From: Ascaphus truei
Taxonomy: Eukaryota > Chordata > Amphibia > Anura > Ascaphidae
Direction of reading: 5' to 3'
Assembly (NCBI GenBank): GCA_036426205.1
Contig: CM071571.1
Location: 116,004,171-116,068,170, forward strand
Length of the DNA: 64,000 nt
How positions within the stretch are numbered: position 1 is the stretch's first letter; every line of letters starts with the position of its first letter. The translations under genes were made by a program, and so were the position numbers. The notes under the pieces are model-generated. The model was not told the origin of the DNA. It was given only the letters and a program-made list of their open reading frames with translations, and made no database searches. Below, one piece after another: positions 45,327 to 56,739 of this stretch.

Positions 45327-46859
45327 CACTAAGGGATGCTATGCAAGAAGACACCACCTGGACCATTCAGTTGAATGGGCTTTAAGGTTTCTTCCGATAT
45401 CGGAATGTGTTTCATGGCTTAGCATCACTTAGTAACTATGGGCCACACCGAGTAATTATTTTATTACGTCATATTATTGTTATGTTAGTGATACTAATAT
45501 TTTGCATAAAACAAAAAAAGTACATTCTATGCTGCTCTCTTAATACATTAAATTAGATTATAGTCGGTGCAATGGAGGAAAAGAGCATAGTTTAACAATT
45601 TGATCACTAAGGGATCAATAAAAGACCCTCCAAAGATTTGCACTCTATGGGGGCTATGCACTAAGCAGTGATAAGTCGTTTTAAGAACGCAAAGTGCTTT
45701 TAGAACGTGAAGTTCCGCCGAGCGCTACGCACTAAGCCGTGCAAACAGGCACTTTGCGCTCTAAAACGGGCTTTTCCTTGAAATTTTTTCTAAGTCCAAC
45801 TTTTATCGTACGATCAGCTGTTTGCGCTGAATCCTGCCCTTCTGCGGGATTCACTAAGCAACGCAAACTGATCGTACGTTAAAGTTGCACTGAATAAAGC
45901 TCACCAGCTAAAGACAGGTGATTAAAAAAGCTGGACTTAGAAAAAATTCTTTGTTTACCTTTTTGCAGGCGCAAAACCAATACAACAGGCCGGAGAGTGT
46001 CCCCGGCTGACCACGCAGGGGTCCCCGAGGGAGGCCGGGGGTCCCGCGGGTGTCCCCGGCTGACCCCGCAGCCGTCCCAGGGTCACCGCGGGAGTCCCGG
46101 GGTACCCGCGGGACTGCGGTACCAATGTTGTGCCAACAAAAATACTAAACAATATTTCTAACTAAATACACCCCCCTAACACATACAGTAAAATAATGTG
46201 CAAAATAACTATTATCCAGATATGGATAATAGATTATTTGCCCATTATTAAACACTGCATTAGCATACCTAAATAAAGTCAATAAATACAGTAGCCAGCT
46301 AACCAATCAATACAAGCAGTAACAACATCAACAATTATTTAATTAAACCATTAACCAATGAAACCAATTAATTACTAAACCAACTCAAAATGAATAGTAA
46401 CACTAACCAATCAAACCAATTAATTACAACAACATTAATGAATGTAAACATTAAAAGACAAAGAAATACATTCAAACAATCTCTGAAAGAACCATAAAAC
46501 GCATTAGCCAACATCATATAACATTAACTACAGATGAACACCAATCGCAAACATTTTATTACATTAAGCAGGGAAAATACAAACAATTACATCCACCTAA
46601 GAAACTGACATTAAAAAAACCAACAGCAATACCAAGCCAGAAATGCCCTCAAATATTGTAATAATAATGTATTAATCTGTACCCTAAAGTGGTACAGATT
46701 AATATATTATCAGTCAATGTGCCTCCCCCAAAAAATCAAAAATCACATCCAATGAAAAAACCTGTAAAAAAAGACATTTACAAACATTAAATATATTACT
46801 TACCATTAGAAGCGGTGGCCCTCTGACTCCCGGGGAAACAGGAAGCTCACGTACCTTGA

Positions 46860-46941
46860 AGGCCTCCAACAGCATCCGATGCCATCTGCCATGAAGATCC
46901 AGCAAAGGTACCCAAATCTTCTTTTTTCTTTCTTTACTCAC
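46860..46941 (-). pseudogene. Exon-like remnant in hairpin family 2
   Basis: On the minus strand a frame reads KKKIWVPLLDLHGRWHRMLLEAFK and meets AAGGTACGTGAG, a good splice donor, at about 46,860-46,850. It looks like a remnant transposon exon; I do not recognise the domain. Confidence 0.3.
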
Positions 46942-47345
46942 CGTCTTCTATCTTCATCTGTAACCATTTCTTGTTCTTCTTTATCTTCTTTCTTCATCTG
47001 TCAATCCAAAATACCCCATGTTAAATCCCAGCCGATGCTGTCTCGTCGGCTTCTTGGGCTCAAATGAGGCGTCACGGCCTTAAATAGGGCTTGTGACGTC
47101 ACATTTAGCCTCAAAATGGTGAACAGCCACCTGATTGGCTGTTCAAACCATGTTCCGACTTTTAATTTTTTTTTTCATGATGTCACTTAAAGAGAATGAT
47201 GCCAGCCAATCAGAATGGCTGTGCTGTATTTGCCTTTAAGATGACGTCACGAAATCCAAGATGGCCGGCGTCACATGGTATTTCAGCCAATCAGAGTGTG
47301 GAATTGTTTCCCACGATGTGATTGGCTGAAATACCATGTGACGCC
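46942..47345. repeat. Serial-hairpin repeat, family 2, copy 1
   Basis: Pyrimidine-rich TCTTCTTTC lead, CCGATGCTGTCTCGTCGGC, then CAGCCACCTGATTGGCTGTTC and a strong hairpin 47,225-47,345 (GATGACGTCACGAA ... TTCGTGACGTCATC, with ACATGGTATTTCAGCCAATC and its complement inside). Copies at 54.33-54.80 and 60.94-61.39 kb share the order of modules. Confidence 0.7.
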
Positions 47346-47590
47346 GGCTTCGTGACGTCATCATGTCCAAAAAGACCCGTTACAAATGCAACTGATGAGT
47401 TTGTCAGAATAGAGGAATCATGGCTGGAAACCGAGAATCTATCTACCAAATTAAGAATCTTTATATTGGCATCACAAACCACCTGCAAATTGATGGAGTG
47501 AAAGGGTTTTCGGTTACGGTACGCATGCTCATTCAGACTAGGCGGGATCAATCGATTGCACCTATCACGCATGGTAGCGTGGCTATGGTG
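47291..47590 (-). pseudogene. PIF/Harbinger transposase remnant
   Basis: NEHAYRNRKPFHSINLQVVC followed by DANIKILNLVDRFSVSSHDS is the HARBI1-type DDE core: the Asp of VCDA and the SHDS motif are both present. Just upstream (minus strand, about 47,562-47,548) IGAID is readable in another frame, the site of the first Asp, so a small deletion has shifted the frame. It would be a cut-and-paste nuclease; only about 90 residues remain, with no Myb-like partner protein seen. It abuts the hairpin at 47,345. Confidence 0.8.
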
Positions 47591-47861
47591 TAAAAGCCAT
47601 TCCTGTATTCACGGTATAAGTGTGGATGGGGCACCCCCACTCTCCTCTCTCCTTTCCCTCGCCCTCTGCTATCCTGTACCTCTCTTCTTCTCTCCTCTCC
47701 CTCAACTATCCTGTCCCTCTCCTATTCTGTTCCTCTCTTCTCCTCTCCCATCCTGTCCCTCTCCTCTTCTCTGTCTCTCCTCCAAAGCCAGTCTTCTCCT
47801 TCTCATCATAATGTGTCTCAACTCTATCTCCATCTCTGCATCCGTCATCTCACCCACGATG

Positions 47862-48108
47862 TACAGGTGCGCCGACGAGTATTCTAACACTTGCTTTAAA
47901 CTTGCCTTGGAAAATCTGGGGCTATAACCAACAAGATCAAGGTACATGCTGCATACATGCTGCAAACATTTCAGTAACATTTCTGCAGAGACTATTGGCA
48001 GCATGTACCCAACATGTTTTCAGCATGTACCCAGTATGTACCTGGGTCTTGTTGGTGATTGCCCCAGATTGGTTTTAGAACACTCGTCGGCACTACAGTA
48101 AATGTTTA
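47862..48108. mobile_element. Foldback MITE, TA-flanked
   Basis: CAGGTGCGCCGACGAGTATTC at the left is mirrored by CACTCGTCGGCACTACAG at the right, both next to TA. The arms continue with AATCTGGGGC and ACCAACAAGATCAAGGTAC, and the centre repeats CAGCATGTACCCA-type words. Nearly the whole element folds on itself. No coding sequence. Confidence 0.7.
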
Positions 48109-48432
48109 ATTGGTTTCCTTTAAGAATCTATGAAATTATGGCATGTGACTTCAATAAATGAAAGGTGTTAATCAAAAATATTAAAAGTAAAAGCCTCCAT
48201 GTGTGTTTCTAAACAATGAATATGTGTTCATTAGCAATCCCAAATCATTCGAACCTGATATTTTTTTTTTAAATGTGACGTAACTATTCATATACCTTGG
48301 TTAGCCAAAGAAAAACAGATGTTTATAATGCCACTAATTGTCATGTACGCAACAGTCAGCAATAGTTGTGGCAATATGCGGTTAAGGATAATTGGTACTA
48401 AATCATTGAAGCATGTTGACATGTAAGGCTAA

Positions 48433-49049
48433 GGCCCCGCTCCCTCCGTCAGCGCTCCCGCACTGCAGACAGGCGGGGCGCTGACATACACAGACCGCGA
48501 TATGCGGTCTGTAGGGAGCAGGAGCCGGAGCGGGAGGTGGGTGGGAGTGGGAGGCTTGAGGGGGAGGGAGGGCGTGGCTTGAGCGGAGGGACCCGCTACT
48601 CTCCCCCCCTCCCTCCACGGGCTCGGGCTGTCATACACACACGCAGGCACTCTCTCACACGCAGGCACTCTCTCACACACACACACACGCAGGCAGGCAC
48701 TCATACACATACACACACACACACGCAGGCAGGCACTCTTACAAATACATACACACACGCACGCATGCAGGCAGGCAGGCACTCATACACATACACACAC
48801 ACAGAGGCAGGCACTCCACACTCTTCCCCGCTCCCCGAAGCCTCCCCTCCTCATTGGCTCACAGCCACACCACGTGACGCATCGAAGCTAGGGATTACAA
48901 TTCTCTTGTATCCCCTAGTGGCTGACGCGTCACAGCGTGTAGTGAGCTGTGCCGCCAGGGGGGACCGGGACCGGCTCGGGAGGATTCCCCTACTGGTGGG
49001 GAAAGCCCGTGCAGCCGCCCACGCCACCGGGCGCAGCGGGTCCCAGCCC
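48433..49049. mobile_element. GC-rich MITE with TAA flanks
   Basis: TAA flanks both sides (48,430-48,432 and 49,050-49,052), as in PIF/Harbinger insertions. Ends GGCCCCGCTCCC and GGGTCCCAGCCC are imperfectly inverted; CCGCGATATGCGG and TCACAGCGTGTAGTG are inner palindromic pieces. A CA-rich minisatellite (ACACACACGCAGGCAGGCAC units, about 48,630-48,810) lies inside. Open frames through it are shadows. Confidence 0.55.
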
Positions 49050-49909
49050 TAAAGCTGCTGTTCAAACTGCCATTTTTTTTAAACAAAAAAAATTATTTTC
49101 ACCTTCAATATGTGCATCAATACAATCTGCACAATGACAAGTTATTAGCTAAGCTGACGATTGATCCATTCTCCTGTAATCGATCGCTTGCTGATTCGCT
49201 TGTTATTACATTCTGTTCTTGCACAGCATGGTGGGCAATGTAGTCCTGGAATATGATTGACTGGGCAGTTACAAGATACAATGGGGGCGCTGCTAGAGAG
49301 AGGATAGGGCTCAAGAGCCAGAGCCTATCAGAAGGGGAATGGGGCTGTCACTTTCAAAACGCTTCATACATTAGAAACATTCAAAATGTATTTAAAACTT
49401 TTTTTTTTAAATGCTACATGTATTTTAAATGCTACATGTATCCCGCGGGGACCCCCGCTTGGTGAGCCTGGGACCCCCGGACCCTTGCGGGATCAGCTGG
49501 GGACACCAGCGCGACCCGTGGCCTCCCTCGGGGACTCCCGCGGGGTCAGCCGGGGACAACCGCTGGCCTGTTGTATGGGTTTTGCGCATGCACAAATGTA
49601 AACAAAGACATTTTTCTACGTCCAGCTTTTTTAGCGGCTGCCTTGAGCTGACGTGTTTTCTTGAATGCAACTTTCGCGTACGCTAAGGTTGCGTAGCTTA
49701 GTGCATCCCGCAGAAGGGCAGAATTGAGCGCAAACAGGGTAACGAACAAGCAAAGTTGGACTTAGGAAAATTTCCTGAAAATAGTCAGTTTTAGAACGCA
49801 AAGTGCCTGTTTGCGTGTCTCTGTGAATCGCGTTCAGCGCAACATCACGTTCTAAGAGCACTTTGCGTTCTTAAAACGACTTTTCGGAGCTTAGTGCATG
49901 ACCCCCTGT

Positions 49910-50335
49910 GAGAGTTGTGCAGGGAGAGGTGGCTCTCTCTGTGCAGCACTCTATGCAGGGGGAGAACTAGAAAAAGCTGAGATAAGATTACTGCTACGCT
50001 AAGTGGTATTGGCATTTCCCTACCTCACAGTTTGAGATGGTTTCAGATTCTTTCTGAATACTGTCATAACACAAAGGACAAACTGTGAGATGGGAACATT
50101 CCACATAATTCGAGATAGCAGCAAAGTTATCAAACCTACTAGAATAGGCCCTACAGTACATACGGTAGTGAAGTATGTTTTAACAATCAATAAAATCCAA
50201 TATCCTCTATATATTGTGCACTCACAATGTATTCCTCTTGCTTTTAAGTATTCATAAATTTAACTGACAAGGACTCTCAGAATTTCCAAGTATTATGCGT
50301 ATATGTTATGTTGCTTACGGCAGTGTTCAGGGCTA
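49910..50335. other. Spacer, no gene seen
   Basis: CTACTAGAATAGGCCC at about 50,137 is the complement of the GGCCTATTCTAGTAG phrase at 58,407 and 58,608, so a third repeat family may pass through here. Confidence 0.4.
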
Positions 50336-50575
50336 TTTATTTATTTATTTATTTATTTATAAAATATTTTACCAGGAAGTAATACATTGAGAGTTACCTC
50401 TCGTTTTCAAGTATGTCCTGGGCACAGAGTAAAACAAATAATACATGGTTACAAATACAGTTACATAAATGAACAAGGTATACATTTATATACAAGACAT
50501 TGCATGCACAGTTAAAGAAAATATATATTATGAGCGTATGAAACAGTTACAGACCAGATTAAAGTGTGTGATAAA
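50336..50575 (-). mobile_element. 5'-truncated LINE copy with (TTTA)n tail
   Basis: The plus strand starts (TTTA)6, then TAAAATATTTTACCAGG, ACCTCTCGTTTTCAAGTATG, the exact complement of the LINE tail at 43,890. Similarity carries on to about 50,575 (CAGACCAGATTAA). Only the 3' untranslated end is present. Confidence 0.75.
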
Positions 50576-51585
50576 GTGACCAGATTAGGGCTGGGTGTGT
50601 GATAAAGCCTATGGGTACTGGATTGGCTTCTCACTCCTCTCCCTCCTCGTGTTGCATCGTAGCCTTTGCCCTCCCGATGATGTTATAGAATACCTACAAC
50701 AGCACGGTTTATGCCCCTAAACTCCTTAAAATTTATTTTGGCTTTATTGTCAAAACAGTAATTTTTTCTCTTTTTTCTCTTCAAAATCTAATGTGTTTTG
50801 CTTCTGCACCCTGTAGAGCTATATTTGCCAGGGACCATCCATCCTCCAGAGAATTGATCCTTCGCTTTTTTATATCCTTCATATTTGGGATTAGAGGATT
50901 TATTTGCTATGCATTCATAGCATGGTTGAACCAGTCGGCAAAAGTGCCACTGTATATATTCTTGAACACATATTGTCACCTTTCTGCCACTTAAAACATT
51001 TAAATATTACAACGATACTAACACCTTAGTACCAGTGAGGTTACTTAGACCCTCTGTAATATCGTCCCTTGCATATCCTGACTGCAATCGAAGAAGAAAC
51101 AGGTGCGCAAATCTCATCAGGACATGGAAAAGAAGTAGACACCAAATGTGCAATATTGTCAACTCCAACAAATGAAATCAATGTTGATAGCTCTATAAAA
51201 TTTGCACTCACGTGTACAACGTGATATTAAGGCGTTGTGGTTATTAGAAGTTACCAACTTTAGTTTCCAGATAGGTACTCCGGATCAACATCGGTAATGT
51301 TCCATAGGAAAGGAAGGGAAATCCATATACTGTACAAAGAAGAAAAAGCAAAATAGTATAATATTGCTTTTAATATTAAAAACACAAAGTATTCCACTTA
51401 CATAAGTGTCTTTGTGGCGAGCATTCAGACCACCCTGGGTCATATGGACAGACAGTTATCTTCACAGCAACAGCATCTGCTCCTCGGCCGTCACAGCATG
51501 CACTGGGCTGATTAATGTAGTCCTCCACTCTGGATGTCACCAACAAAGTGCCACTCTGTAGTCAATCAAAGGATTGAGAAGAATA
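50576..51585. other. AT-rich spacer, no gene seen
   Basis: Only chance frames. No repeat family was recognised. Confidence 0.45.
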
Positions 51586-51913
51586 TGCTCAAATGATGAG
51601 ATGTTCTTAAAACAATCTAGGGAATTGAAAATAAGGTTTAAAAACAGGGGTTACAATGACCTAGACATTGATCAAGCTTTTGAAAAAACATTCCACAAAT
51701 AGGTCTGATTTGTTAGAGAAGGTTAATAATAAAAACAAAAACAGTTATAAAGATGGGCATCATGTTAAACACAATCAGACTGATTATGTCTTTATAACCG
51801 CATATAGCAAACAAGCAAATCAAATCAGCTCTATTGTGGGAAAACACTGGGAGGTTTTTAGATTGGATAGGGATTTTAGAGAATATACAGATCCAATCCT
51901 AGATTTTAATTTA

Positions 51914-52436
51914 ACGTAAAAAATGCTGTATGGTGCTCAAAAACACAGAGCAAAACAACAAAGAGTCCTTTACATAATTTCTCCACCTGTGAAGATCCTA
52001 GGAGTATCAGGAAAATGATAGACCAATAATCCTAATTGGATATGACACCTACTTCCACTATGACACGATGGCCTGGATGGAGTTCCACTAAGATAAGTAA
52101 CAACTCCCACTAGCTAGTGTCCAGTCAGATATGTCGCCGTGGAGCAGTAAAAAGGTGTAAAGAGTAGTATTACTCACATCTGGATGGTCTTCATGATATA
52201 CCTCCTCTGGTAGGTGCATCCGGTCTTCCAAAGGTGACAGCAAGGCAGTGTAGGAAGGTTGGAGCACAACTGAAGGTGCATGATAAAGAGCGTTGCTCGA
52301 AACGCGTTGGTGGGGGCCCGTGGGCTCACTGTATGTTTATGGCTTGATCCATTAAATATTTTTTATGGGACACACACTCTCTCGCAGATTGTTCTTCCTT
52401 TCCTGTGTTCAGTTGTGCTCCAACCTTCCTACACTG
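51914..52436 (+). mobile_element. 523-bp insertion in Penelope, 16-bp duplication
   Basis: CCTAGATTTTAATTTA occurs at 51,898-51,913 and 52,437-52,452, bracketing the insert exactly where the Penelope reading is cut. The insert has no ORF. Its right end contains 29-bp inverted repeats (GCAGTGTAGGAAGGTTGG... at 52,253; complement ending 52,437) around a hammerhead-like motif and CCATTAAATATTTTT. A long, exact duplication points to target-primed integration, so this may be a non-autonomous Penelope or a SINE-like unit. Confidence 0.75.
52279..52312 (+). ncRNA. Hammerhead-like motif in the insertion
   Basis: ATGATAAA, stem II GAGC-GTT-GCTC, GAAAC, GCGTTGG. Compare CTGATGA-stem-GAAAC of hammerheads: the core is close (TGATAA for TGATGA). 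It is inside a 29-bp inverted repeat. Confidence 0.4.
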
Positions 52437-53079
52437 CCTAGATTTTAATTTAGGAAGGCCAAAACTATTGGCTACAATCTCTCTCCCAGACTTTTAAATG
52501 TAATGTTGGAACAAAGACTAGCAAACAAATCCAGAAAGGTTTCTTTAAATGTGGCAATTGTAACACATGTAAATATGCCACTCAATTGAAATCTGTAAAA
52601 TGTAAATACACCACACGTAGACATAAACTACAGACATAATACGACATGCAATACAAATGATGTAGTTTACATTCTAAGATATGCATGTGGTAGAATTTAC
52701 ATTGGCAGAACAATTAGACCATTAAAAGTTAGAATAACCGAAAATTTAAGATCCATCAGAAATAAAGACGATAGGTATTCAGTTTCGAAACACATCACTA
52801 ATTGTCCTAAGGGCTTGATCAGCACGTTTACATTCAGTGCTTTGGAGCACTTTCAATTACATACAAGAGGGGGCAATAGAGAAGCAGTCCATAACTGTAG
52901 AGAAATGTTTTGGATTTATACCCTTGGGGCACTTGCGCCCCGTGGGTATGAATACTGACTGGGAACTTAAACACTTCCTAGTACTAATGAACATCCTTAA
53001 TACTAATAATACCACTGTTGACAACTGTCACAGAATACCTTTCCCTATAAATAGTACACTAGGTCTAGATTATTGATAA

Positions 53080-54320
53080 CCATGGGGATCTTTTGCCCTT
53101 TTTTCCTTACATTGACAGCATGTGTTGTGTAATGAAACAGCATTTTTTTCTGTAAATAGTGCAGTGTTATGGTTATCTTAGATTCTAATAACATTTAGAA
53201 AAACATATCTATAATGACACTAAACACTGGGCATTAATCAATTATACTGTGCATGAGGAACATTCTAATCTGTACATATATGATGCATTTCTTTATTTGC
53301 AATTGGTATCTTTGGGGATTTGAATGGTTCATCTACTAATTGAGATATTATAACCCTTACTACTTAATATTAATGGGAATGCTATTACTATTAATAACTT
53401 ATTGTCCCATATTGTAGATTGAATATGTAAATGTTCTCTTATATTGATTATTAGACCCATTTAACTTTATACCATGCAGAAGAATTTTCTCCTCATAATT
53501 ATCTGGCATATTTACCACACTTTATAAATAAGCTATTCATACTATAGCAACTTTACAGTCTGTCCCAATTGGAATTTCTGAACCATTTCCTTTATCTTAC
53601 CATTTTTGCTGTCTAGAGATTGTTGTATTTTATTTTTATATATTATGATTAATGTATTATATATTATATGTGTTATTTATTCTATTATCATTTGCAAACA
53701 CATAACTCTCAAGTTAGAATGTTTATACTCATTTATAATATTCTCCTTAAGGGATATACAGTATATGTTATAATAGTCCCTTCAGGTCTGTTATTGGGAT
53801 TCATTCCATACTATATATTTCTGTAGTTATAAATGTACAGACAAATTAATCCTCATATTGTATTTGGTTCCATGCAGGTTCTATTGTTGTATTTAATGAT
53901 GATACATTTTTATAATTTTCTGATTTTTGTTTTTTAATATTGTGATTGACACTGTAGTTTGATCCATCCGGAGGATGTCACTGTGGCCAGCGGGTAGATA
54001 GCAGCTTGTCTGCTCTTTCTCACTGTTACCACACACGCCGTGATACCCAGCACCATGTCTCTTCCCGTCGGGATGATAGCTATATATTGCCTGTCTCACA
54101 GTTACTGACTGCACTATCGATCAACAAGACTTTATGCAAACACCTCCCTAAATCTGAGCATACATTTCCTCAATAGATACTTCTACTCTAGGATGCTTTA
54201 ACAGTCCTTTTCTTCAAGCAAGTTTATATGTTACAATGAGTCTATAGACTGTTACTTTGTACTCTTGATCTGGAAGCACCGAATAACAGAACTTTGTTTC
54301 TTTTTTCACAACTTATATTC
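53080..54320. other. AT-rich spacer, no gene seen
   Basis: Chance frames only; no recognisable repeat ends. Confidence 0.5.
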
Positions 54321-54329
54321 ATCTTCTAC

Positions 54330-54800
54330 GGTATCTTCATCTGACCAGTGTAATCCATTATAATTCAAGAAGTGGATGTTGTCCCATTGGCTCCTTAAGG
54401 TCAAATGAGATGGGACAGCCTTTTGTAAGGCCTGTGATGTCACATTTGAGTGTCAGATGGTACAGCTCCAATCCGAGTGGATGCTGTACCATGTGACAGG
54501 GCTCTTTTTTTTAAGGATGTGACATCATCTTCAATGGAGGTATGTCACAGCCTTAAAAAAATGGCCACCATCACATGGTACTACAACCAATCACATTGTA
54601 AGATAAACCATGTGAGGCATAACATGGTAATCTCCAATCCGATTGGTTGAAGTACCATGTGACATCCTCCATTTTTTTTTAAAGAATGTGACATCATCTT
54701 TAAGGGATGATGTCACATCCTTTTTTAGGGATGATGTCACATCCTTTTTTTAAAAAAAAGGCATCACATAGTACTGGAACCAATCAGATTGTGAGATATA
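54330..54800. repeat. Serial-hairpin repeat, family 2, copy 2
   Basis: GGATGTTGTCCCATTGGC, CCTGTGATGTCACATTTG, TGGTACAGCTCCAATCCG paired with GGATGCTGTACCATGTG, and CACATGGTACTACAACCAATC paired with GATTGGTTGAAGTACCATGTG. AGGATGTGACATCATCTT and its complement AAGGGATGATGTCACATCC flank them. Same modules as 46.94-47.35 and 60.94-61.39 kb. Confidence 0.7.
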
Positions 54801-55292
54801 CCACGTAGTACATTTGGGAATAGAAGATTAGATATTATGAATTTTACATTGTAAATTTATGAAACACTTTGTGTGTGTTTTAATTTATTCTTTGATAATG
54901 ACCTCTGGTGTGCTCTGTCTTTTTGTTTTATTTCTTTTTAGATTTACCTGAAACTTACTACCCGCTGGTTGGGTGCTCGCCAAAGGTCTTAAAAGACCAC
55001 AGAAATCTCTGTCTAAACTTATGCAGAGAAGAAATAGGTTGTGTGTTGCATTAGATACAGTACATTCAGATTAATAAACACAATGAAAATATAAATAAAG
55101 AACAACAAGGATAAAATAAAGCATGGAAATTATTCTATTTATAAAATGTTCCTAAAAATGAATGGACAGCTTGTGCCTAGACCCCTGGAAACCATCTTTC
55201 TGTTCCTCAGGTATTTGCTTTTGTGACCCTGGTCACCCTTCTACATGTACACACACAATTCTGCAAAATTGCCCCCTGTCCACGCTCTGTAA
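54801..55292. other. AT-rich spacer, no gene seen
   Basis: Nothing recognised. AGTC at 55,293-55,296 is the left duplication of solo LTR E. Confidence 0.5.
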
Positions 55293-55296
55293 AGTC

Positions 55297-56731
55297 TGTA
55301 GCCCCCTGTAAACAGCCCAGGCTATACCTATCTTCCTTCTACTGTGATAAGCCCTGTTAAGATCAGGCACCAGTAATCATCATGGGTTTTCCCCCTTCAT
55401 AGCCCTACCCTGAGTGGTAGACGCAGGCCTGGACTCTGCTGCAGGCGTGAGCAAGAGGGGAGGTTCTGCTGACACCACGAGGGGCGGGGCTAGCTCTATA
55501 TTTAGCAGCCAACTCCGGAGAGTTAGTGTTAGTGTGTTAGTAAGAGCGTATAGTGATATCGAGAGTCTGGAGTTGCCGGTTAGTTATGCCGGGCGTATGC
55601 AGTTTCGTTAGTATGCCGTGAGCCAAAGAGTCCTGCTGCGGTCTCCCCGGTGCAGAGTGCCAGATCAGAGAGAGAGGAGCGGAAAAGAATCAACGTCTAT
55701 AGGTAGAACTGATAGAATTATATTTGTAGATACTAGGAAACAGCGTTCCTAGTGCACCGTGCTCAGCTGTAGGAAATCACTAGATGCCCATCTAGTATGA
55801 AACCTCTAAATGAGGAAAACAGGGAAACACCACTCTCTGCAAACACATATGTAATCTGTGTCTCGTAGCATATCTCCTAATATGTGGGGAAACTGTGCTG
55901 TATAGTGAGTGTCAGTAACAAATCTCTGACCTCCCAGTAACACAAAACATAACGTCCCCCTGGAGAAAAGACACCCATAAGGTATAACACCCAGACCGTA
56001 GTGAACGGATTGGGGTACTCACAATAGAGAGTTGTCCTGTAGGGTGAATCCCACTGTGTGCATCACGTAGAGATAAACAGCAGAAGTATCCTCACGGGAA
56101 AAACGGAGCACAGCAAATGCATTTGCTGTGCTCCGTTTTTCCCGTGAGGATACTTCTGCTGATAGAATTATAGACTTGGTGGACCAATGCCCTCACCCCA
56201 CTGCCAGGGGTGATGGGGAGAATTCAAGACCCACCTCGAGGCTAACCTTGGGGGTGGGCCATGGGGTATTGAAGCCCTAGCCCAGACCATCCTGCCGGAG
56301 GAGAGACTTGGAGGGAAGGAGAGGAGGAATTATCGGGGTGGAAGGCGAGTGGCGTAATAACCCGTCTTGCCTATTGTTGTTGCGTCTGTTGGAAGCCACT
56401 ATCGTTGGGAGAGTGCTGCTCTGTCAAATAAAGAGACTATTCGTTATTATCAAAGACTGTGTGTGACTTGGAGAGTATTACCCTGGGACCCAAGGGGTTC
56501 TTCTATACCGTCCTGTCCCATATTCCTGGGAGAATAGAAGATGGAGGCGCTGCACCACTAAGAGATCATGGAGGCTACCACCCCAGAAGCCCAGTCCTGG
56601 CTCCCCCACAACATCGCGGGAAGCTCAGGCCCTCCTGTTCCTCACAGGTACGCACCACACCGCATGTAATCTGCCCTCATGCACCCTAGACACCACCGTA
56701 GAGTCTGGGGAAGGGGGGAAGCAGGGTTACA
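55297..56731 (+). mobile_element. Solo LTR E (TGTAGCC...GTTACA family)
   Basis: TGTAGCCCCCTGTAAAC at the start, GAAGCAGGGTTACA at the end, AGTC on both sides (55,293-55,296 and 56,732-56,735). Length 1,435 bp. TATA-like CTCTATATTT at about 55,495 and AATAAA at 56,427-56,432 keep LTR order. It aligns with C and D at both ends. It holds a perfect palindrome at 56,079-56,160. Confidence 0.85.
56079..56160. repeat. Perfect 82-bp palindrome
   Basis: AGCAGAAGTATCCTCACGGG at the left reads as its own complement at the right (CCCGTGAGGATACTTCTGCT), with all bases between also pairing and no spacer; the centre is AAATGCATTT (56,119/56,120). A spacer-free palindrome this long and without mismatch must be recent or an artefact. 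Confidence 0.95.
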
Positions 56732-56739
56732 AGTCTCTT

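Larger units (their letters stand above)
45649..49906. mobile_element. DNA transposon with ~490-bp terminal inverted repeats
   Basis: GGGGGCTATGCACTAAGC at 45,649 is matched by GCTTAGTGCATGACCCCC ending 49,906, and the similarity extends about 490 bp inward on each side: TCGTTTTAAGAACGCAAAGTG, CTAAGTCCAAC, GCAGAAGGGC, then GC-rich CCCGCGGG blocks near 46,070-46,130 and 49,440-49,560. The 3.3 kb interior is nested: hairpin repeat, Harbinger transposase relic, foldback MITE, another MITE. No target duplication was clear. A Harbinger affiliation is possible through the relic, but the relic may be a passenger. Confidence 0.75.
51590..53075 (+). mobile_element. Penelope-like element relic, GIY-YIG end
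   Basis: Reading across shifts: ELKIRFKNRGYNDLDIDQAF (51,625), FITAYSKQANQISSIVGKHW (51,790-51,850), then after an insertion VVYILRYACGRIYIGRTIRPL (about 52,660-52,725), KDDRYSVSKHI and FWIYTLGALAPRG (about 52,908-52,945). The Y-I-L/Y-I-G pair and following Arg are those of the GIY-YIG nuclease that nicks DNA for Penelope-like elements. The RT half is missing; many stops. This is a different subfamily from the 21-22 kb fragment (RIYIGRTIRPL against GCYIGETSQKL). Confidence 0.8.

Noticed and set aside
46942..47345. Bacterial-type terminators or riboswitches at the many hairpins
   Set aside because: The hairpins recur as dispersed modules of a eukaryotic repeat family.
48537..49052. 171-codon frame with Thr-His repeats
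   Set aside because: Translation of a CA-rich minisatellite inside a MITE.
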